DNA of 10,248 bases from an uncultured Actinomycetes bacterium (GTDB lineage Bacteria > Actinomycetota > Aquicultoria > CAJVYJ01), in assembly GCA_913009475.1 (NCBI GenBank), contig CAJVYJ010000053.1, forward strand, positions 1-10,248, written 5' to 3'. Positions 6,859 to 10,248 of the stretch are shown one piece after another. How positions within the stretch are numbered: the first letter of the stretch is position 1; the number at the start of each line of letters is the position of its first letter. Both the position numbers and the translations under genes were made by a program. The notes under the pieces are model-generated. The model ran no database searches and was not told where the DNA came from. It saw only the letters and a list, made by a program, of their open reading frames with translations.

Positions 6859-6894
6859 AATATAGACTAAGTCAAAGACTAAGTCAAAGACTAA
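6859..6894 (-). promoter_or_regulatory. Toxin-antitoxin promoter with built-in repeated operator
   Basis: On the minus strand TTGACT (6887-6882), a 17-base spacer and TATATT (6864-6859) form a near-consensus promoter. The 12-bp unit GACTAAGTCAAA occurs at 6865-6876 and 6877-6888, with a half unit at 6889-6894. Each full unit contains GACTAAGTC, a palindrome around its central base. The repeats cover the -35 box and the whole spacer, so bound antitoxin would block RNA polymerase. This is the expected layout for conditional autoregulation. The predicted leader is only about 11 bases. Confidence 0.7.
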
Positions 6895-6939
6895 TATGAA
6901 ATCGAGGGATTTTTACAAAGCGGGAGACTATTACAAAAT

Positions 6940-7014
6940 GGGGTCAGATCTTCAATCTTGACAATTGGCTGCTCGTTAACCAAGAATAATTGTCAAGATT
7001 GAAGATCTGACCCC
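6940..7014. repeat. Perfect 27-bp-arm palindrome, possible mobile-element remnant or bidirectional terminator
   Basis: The arm at 6940-6966 (starting GGGGTCAGATCTTCAATC) is matched exactly in reverse complement at 6988-7014, with a 21-base loop. A diverged third arm lies in the same orientation as the second at 7021-7036 (its reverse complement is GGGGTCAGGTCTTGCA). The GGGGTCAGRTCTT end sequence resembles termini I associate with small REP-associated (Y1 transposase-type) or MITE-like elements in environmental genomes; this is recollection, not a search. It sits between the promoter of the toxin-antitoxin pair and the end of gadB. Confidence 0.8.
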
Positions 7015-7020
7015 TTTATA

Positions 7021-7036
7021 TGCAAGACCTGACCCC
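7021..7036 (-). repeat. Third, diverged copy of the GGGGTCAG end motif
   Basis: Read on the minus strand it is GGGGTCAGGTCTTGCA, differing from the palindrome arms by A to G at the ninth base and then diverging. It lies 6 bases from the palindrome, so three copies are clustered within 100 bases. Confidence 0.7.
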
Positions 7037-7040
7037 CACC

Positions 7041-7072
7041 AAAAAAAATCAGCAAGCGCGATGAAGATGCTG
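7041..7072 (-). terminator. Weak terminator overlapping the end of gadB
   Basis: On the minus strand CAGCA (7072-7068) pairs with TGCTG (7054-7050), with a 13-base loop. It is followed by a run of 8 T (7048-7041) beginning immediately after the TGA stop. The stem is short, so termination may depend more on the large palindrome about 27 bases further on. Confidence 0.4.
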
Positions 7073-8473
7073 ATGTTCACCTTGATGATGATGGCGACGG
7101 CTAAGTTCAGTTACCTTGCCGGTTTTACCGCGCTCAAACCACTCACAAGCGTCGATAATGTCACTCGCCAAAAGCTCCGCCAAGTCGCGGCTGAAGTTTT
7201 CTTTGCAAACCATGCGCAGTATCGCCGTCTCTTGCGCGTTGGGCGGTAAAGTATAAGCCGGCACAATCCAACCGCGCTCGCTTAGTTTACGCGAAATATC
7301 AAAAACCGTGTAATTTTCTTTCTTTACTTGCTTGACCGCTACAATCGGCAATAATTGCGTACCGTTCAGCAACTCGAAACGCCCGGTCTCAACCAACTTA
7401 TCCGAGAGATAGCGCGCGTTATCGATAATATTAGACATTATATGCCGATAACCGGCCTTCCCCAGACGAAGAAAGTTATAATACTGGGCCAGCACCATCG
7501 AACTGCCACGGGAGAAGTTGAGCGTAAACGTCGGCATCTCGCCACCCAAATAATTGACGTGAAAAATCAACTCTTCCGGCAGGTCATCTTCATCGCGAAA
7601 TATAAGCCAACCCAGACCCGGATATGTCAGCCCAAATTTATGACCGGAAGTATTTATCGACCTGACCTGTTCCAACCGAAAATCCCATTCCAAGTCAGGA
7701 TAGACAAATGGAGCTATAAACCCGCCACTGGCTGCGTCGATATGAATCGGAATGTCCCAGCCTTTGTTTTTTCTGAACTCTAAAAGCATATCATTTATAT
7801 CTCTGACCGGATCATTTTGCCCGGTAAAAGTCGTACCGCAGATCGCCCCGACACAGATGGTGTTCTCATCTATAAATGGCCGGGCTCTCTCAGCTGACAT
7901 CACATAGTCATCGGGTTCCATCGGCACAATCCGCGGCTCAACGTCAAAATACCGGCAGAACTTCTCCCAGCAAACATGGACATCGGCGCCCATAACCAGG
8001 TTGGGCTTATCAATGGGTTTGCCCTCGTCTTGGCGACGCTTTTTCCAGCTCCACTTATGAGCCAACAGCCCCAGTATTATCGCCTCGGATGAACCGACCG
8101 TACTGGTGCCGACAGCCGTCTTGCCGATGGGCGCGTTATAGAGCCGCGCCAACATATCAACGCAGCGCTTCTCTATCTCCTCTGTCTGCGGATATTCATC
8201 GTGGTCGATAAAGTTCTTTTCTATATTCTCCTCAACGATTTGGTGCGCCTCCGGCTCCATCCAGGTCGTAACGAAACTGGCCATATTGAGTGTGGGATTG
8301 CCGTCAAGATTCAACTCATCATGAACCAGTTGATAAGCGGCTCGGGCCGGCATACTGTTCTCAGGCATTACATGTTTGGGCACATCTTCCCGAAAATATC
8401 TTTTGCTATAAGTGCTGGCGTGAGATACACCGGGGTCCTTAACTGACCTTAATTTTGTTTTTTTAGATAACAT
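7049..8473 (-). CDS. gadB: Glutamate decarboxylase (PLP-dependent), acid resistance
   Basis: This 474-residue enzyme converts glutamate to GABA and CO2, consuming one cytoplasmic proton. It aligns along its whole length with E. coli GadA/B (466 residues). Landmarks: FVTTWMEPEAHQIVEENIEKNFIDHDEYPQ region at 68-96, VGSSEA at 126-131 (cofactor phosphate binding), HIDAASGG at 244-251 with D246 facing the pyridine nitrogen, and SGHKFG at 276-281 with K279 as the Schiff-base lysine (E. coli K276). The start at 8473 follows AAAGGAGGA by about 5 bases. The C-terminus is unusual: residues 461-474 (HHHQGEHQHLHRAC) hold six histidines, where E. coli GadB ends with a single gating histidine (H465). It is the second gene of the gadC-gadB operon. 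Confidence 0.96.
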   Translation of the reverse strand: MLSKKTKLRSVKDPGVSHASTYSKRYFREDVPKHVMPENSMPARAAYQLVHDELNLDGNPTLNMASFVTTWMEPEAHQIVEENIEKNFIDHDEYPQTEEIEKRCVDMLARLYNAPIGKTAVGTSTVGSSEAIILGLLAHKWSWKKRRQDEGKPIDKPNLVMGADVHVCWEKFCRYFDVEPRIVPMEPDDYVMSAERARPFIDENTICVGAICGTTFTGQNDPVRDINDMLLEFRKNKGWDIPIHIDAASGGFIAPFVYPDLEWDFRLEQVRSINTSGHKFGLTYPGLGWLIFRDEDDLPEELIFHVNYLGGEMPTFTLNFSRGSSMVLAQYYNFLRLGKAGYRHIMSNIIDNARYLSDKLVETGRFELLNGTQLLPIVAVKQVKKENYTVFDISRKLSERGWIVPAYTLPPNAQETAILRMVCKENFSRDLAELLASDIIDACEWFERGKTGKVTELSRRHHHQGEHQHLHRAC

Positions 8474-8479
8474 TTTCTT

Positions 8480-8485
8480 CCTCCT
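8480..8485 (-). promoter_or_regulatory. Strong ribosome binding site of gadB
   Basis: On the minus strand AGGAGG (8485-8480), within AAAGGAGGAAG, lies 6 bases before the ATG. It is a near-perfect Shine-Dalgarno site and stronger than that of gadC, so the decarboxylase may be made in excess of the transporter from the shared message. Confidence 0.8.
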
Positions 8486-8531
8486 TTGATTACTAATTTA
8501 CTTAAGTACATAGGCTTTCCTATCCAACCTG

Positions 8532-9992
8532 CTAGGCGGCCTTGCGATGCTCCACCTGTTTCTCCACCCACTCCGGTTTTTTTAAGTAGTGAATCAGCAG
8601 AGCCGCTCCGCCTAAAATGAGCACACCAAAACCTAAAAATAAATCATAAGTAACTACACTTCCCGTCTTCAGTTGCGGCGGTGGTAAAAAACTGATAAAA
8701 AAGACAACAGTCGATGATAGCGCCCCGATGCCGGCAACCGCCCACATACCCAAGTTTCCGCCCGGCACCTTATAAGCGCGAGGCATATCAGACCGCTTAT
8801 ACCTAAGCACTATAGCCGAAACAAACATCAGCACATACATTATTAAATAGAGCTCGGCTGTTAAAGCCGTCAGTATCCAAAATGAGCTGCTGACAGCGGG
8901 CATTAGCACAAAAACAAAGGCCAAGACGGTAACAATAAATCCTTGCATCAACAGCAGATTTACCGGCATCCCCTGCTTATTTACCCGGTCGAAAAACGGG
9001 GGTATCTCACCGTCGCCGGCCGTCCCCAACAGCCCTTTGCTGGGGCCGGCTATCCAGGTGGCAACCTGTCCCAAGCCGCCCAAAGCAATTATGAATCCCA
9101 GTAAAGGGATGATGAACTTCAAATTATAGACATCGAGAAAATTAGTAAACGCTTCCATAGTACCCGCCACCAAACTTAAATGCGATTTCGGCACTACTTC
9201 AGCTACAGCCAGAGTGCCGAGAACAAAAATAAACAAGATAATAACGGTTGACAGCAGTATGGCCCGCGGGTAATCGCGTTTAGGGTTCTTTACTTCTCTT
9301 ATGTGTGAGGCGGACATCTCGATACCGGCAAACGAGAGCAGCACGCCGGTCGCGAAGACAAGACTGGAGAGCTTGGTCATGTCCGGAAACAAGCCCGAAA
9401 ACGAATAGGTAATTTGCGTTGGACGTTTTGTCACCAACCAGAGCACTCCCAGACCAATCAAAATAGCCACCGGAATAATTGTACCGATTGCCGCGCCGAT
9501 AGTACTGATTAGCGATGATGACTTCATACCGGTGAAAGTCACAAAAGTAGCACCCCAATAGACGATTAATATAATCGCGGCCAGATACCATTTATTCTGG
9601 GCCAGTTTGGGTTCAAACACATACGCTAACGACGCGCCGGTAAAAGATAAGGCAATCGGATACAAGGTAACGCTCTGAATCCATTGGAGCCAGATACAGA
9701 GAAACCCCCATCTGTCACCCAGTGCTTCTTTGACCCACACATAAACACCGCCTAATTTGCCCGGCCACATAGTCGCCATCTCAGCGGAGACAAAAGCCGC
9801 CGGTAAGAAAAAAACCAGAGCGCCTAAGGTAAAATAAAAGATGGATTGCAAACCGAACTCCGCTACCACAGGCAATACTCTCAGACTGGCAACCGCCGCG
9901 ACATTAATCATCGCCAAGAGAAATACCGTCAGTACTTTGGCGGTTTTAACTTGCCGGCTACGCTTTGAGGACTTCATAACAGATTCAGCCAA
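8532..9992 (-). CDS. gadC: Glutamate/GABA antiporter (APC superfamily)
   Basis: This 486-residue inner-membrane transporter has about 12 membrane segments and exchanges external glutamate for internal GABA. Matches to E. coli GadC include AEMATMWPGKLGGVYVWV (70-87), the following GDRWGF (92-97), SFAGIEMSASHIREVKNPKR (220-239) with DYP after it, ATWIAGPSKG (311-320) and the FISFLPP loop (432-438) before the last helix. The start is a TTG at 9992, chosen because GAGGTG lies 5 bases upstream. The first ATG (9977) would be 20 bases from that site. After the last helix (to about 470) only some 16 residues remain, whereas the E. coli protein has a tail of about 40 that plugs the inward-open path at neutral pH. 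Hence transport may not be shut off at neutral pH in the same way. gadB follows 58 bases downstream. Confidence 0.94.
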   Translation of the reverse strand: MAESVMKSSKRSRQVKTAKVLTVFLLAMINVAAVASLRVLPVVAEFGLQSIFYFTLGALVFFLPAAFVSAEMATMWPGKLGGVYVWVKEALGDRWGFLCIWLQWIQSVTLYPIALSFTGASLAYVFEPKLAQNKWYLAAIILIVYWGATFVTFTGMKSSSLISTIGAAIGTIIPVAILIGLGVLWLVTKRPTQITYSFSGLFPDMTKLSSLVFATGVLLSFAGIEMSASHIREVKNPKRDYPRAILLSTVIILFIFVLGTLAVAEVVPKSHLSLVAGTMEAFTNFLDVYNLKFIIPLLGFIIALGGLGQVATWIAGPSKGLLGTAGDGEIPPFFDRVNKQGMPVNLLLMQGFIVTVLAFVFVLMPAVSSSFWILTALTAELYLIMYVLMFVSAIVLRYKRSDMPRAYKVPGGNLGMWAVAGIGALSSTVVFFISFLPPPQLKTGSVVTYDLFLGFGVLILGGAALLIHYLKKPEWVEKQVEHRKAA

Positions 9993-9997
9993 ATATT

Positions 9998-10003
9998 CAC
10001 CTC
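9998..10003 (-). promoter_or_regulatory. Ribosome binding site fixing the TTG start of gadC
   Basis: GAGGTG on the minus strand (10003-9998) sits 5 bases before TTG (9992-9990) and 20 bases before the in-frame ATG (9977-9975). Spacing therefore supports the TTG start, which adds five residues (MAESV). Confidence 0.65.
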
Positions 10004-10053
10004 AATTTTTTTGTTTACGTGTTTATGCTTTCCCAATAAGAATTCAAATAAAC

Positions 10054-10104
10054 TATTACGAGTTATTACGAGTGCTGATTATTCAATTTGATTAAATAAA
10101 TCAA
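10054..10104 (-). promoter_or_regulatory. Candidate control region of the gadCB operon
   Basis: Two immediately adjacent copies of a 10-base unit (ACTCGTAATA on the minus strand) occupy 10054-10073, a spacing of about one helical turn that would suit a dimeric regulator binding one face of DNA. Further upstream TTGATT and AATCAA form an inverted repeat around 5 bases (10088-10104). TTGATT (10104-10099) followed after 17 bases by TAATCA (10081-10076) is a possible but weak promoter, which would place the direct repeat over the start site. No known acid-response box was recognised. Confidence 0.35.
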
Positions 10105-10149
10105 GTAAGGATTTCGTCGATTTGAAGTAAGCAAAGATTTAAGAACCAT

Positions 10150-10185
10150 AAAAAAATCAGGCTCCCAATCTCCGGGAGCCTGATT
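10150..10185 (-). terminator. Rho-independent terminator of an upstream minus-strand gene
   Basis: A perfect 12-bp stem, AATCAGGCTCCC (10155-10166) with GGGAGCCTGATT (10174-10185), has a 7-base loop. Read on the minus strand the second arm runs directly into a T-run (10156-10151). On the + strand it is followed by AATTAATTA, not a T-run. It therefore ends transcription coming from beyond the right edge and insulates the gad operon as its own unit. Confidence 0.85.
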
Positions 10186-10201
10186 AATTAATTACTAGTT
10201 A

Positions 10202-10246
10202 CTACATCTGGCGTTGCCAGGTGTCGGTTACACCTAAGGGCCCTAT
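10202..10246 (-). CDS. Possible 3' end of a truncated upstream gene
   Basis: On the minus strand one frame is open from the edge to a TAG at 10202-10204, reading IGPLGVTDTWQRQM. The stop falls 17 bases before the terminator. A second frame (DRALRCNRHLATPDVVTSN, stop at 10188-10190) is also open, so the true frame is uncertain. The segment contains three successive short palindromes: CTGGC/GCCAG (10208-10220), GGTGT/ACACC (10220-10234) and AGGGCCCT (10237-10244). It may therefore be non-coding instead. Too short to identify. Confidence 0.25.
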   Translation of the reverse strand: MGPLGVTDTWQRQM

Positions 10247-10248
10247 CA

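Noticed and set aside
7355..7783. + strand frame of 142 residues inside gadB
   Set aside because: It is a shadow of the well-supported glutamate decarboxylase on the opposite strand.

Overview
This is a bacterial chromosomal fragment of moderate G+C. The coding parts look balanced and most intergenic parts are A+T-rich. It is probably one end of a metagenome contig: the first 188 bases are uncorrected Illumina adapter, and the right edge may cut a gene. Shine-Dalgarno sites (strong before gadB and the secreted protein), a TTG start and sigma70-like promoters indicate Bacteria. The sequence does not support a phylum assignment. I see no tRNA, rRNA, CRISPR array or intact transposase.

Left half, + strand. 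The adapter junction is followed by the 5'-truncated 3' part of a large membrane protein of the YfhO / PTPS-related type (189-1867). A 532-base gap rich in repeats and palindromes follows. Then comes a two-gene ABC-2 type exporter operon (ATPase 2400-3305, permease 3292-4101, overlapping).

Middle, 4100-7040. The strands converge in a gap packed with REP-like palindromes. It is followed by an A+T-rich block of minus-strand accessory genes: an unrecognised multi-pass membrane protein (4664-5407), a small secreted protein that appears frameshifted near its C-terminus (5573-5932, possible continuation to 5509), and a PIN-toxin/Phd-antitoxin pair (6225-6841) with a well-formed autoregulatory promoter. 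A perfect 27-bp-arm palindrome (6940-7014) separates this block from the next operon.

Right part, minus strand. A complete glutamate-dependent acid resistance operon: gadC (glutamate/GABA antiporter, 8532-9992) followed 58 bases later by gadB (glutamate decarboxylase, 7049-8473). GadC would import glutamate, GadB would decarboxylate it to GABA using up a cytoplasmic proton, and GadC would export the GABA. Two deviations stand out. GadC lacks most of the C-terminal tail that plugs the E. coli transporter at neutral pH, and GadB carries a histidine-rich C-terminal tail where E. coli GadB has its single pH-gating histidine. Upstream of gadC are a tandem 10-bp direct repeat, an inverted repeat, and a Rho-independent terminator closing an upstream minus-strand transcription unit.

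I found no convincing wholly new system. The best leads are the altered pH gating implied by the gad pair, the long palindrome family at 6940-7036, the candidate frameshift at about 5580, and the nested inverted repeat at 2137-2202.
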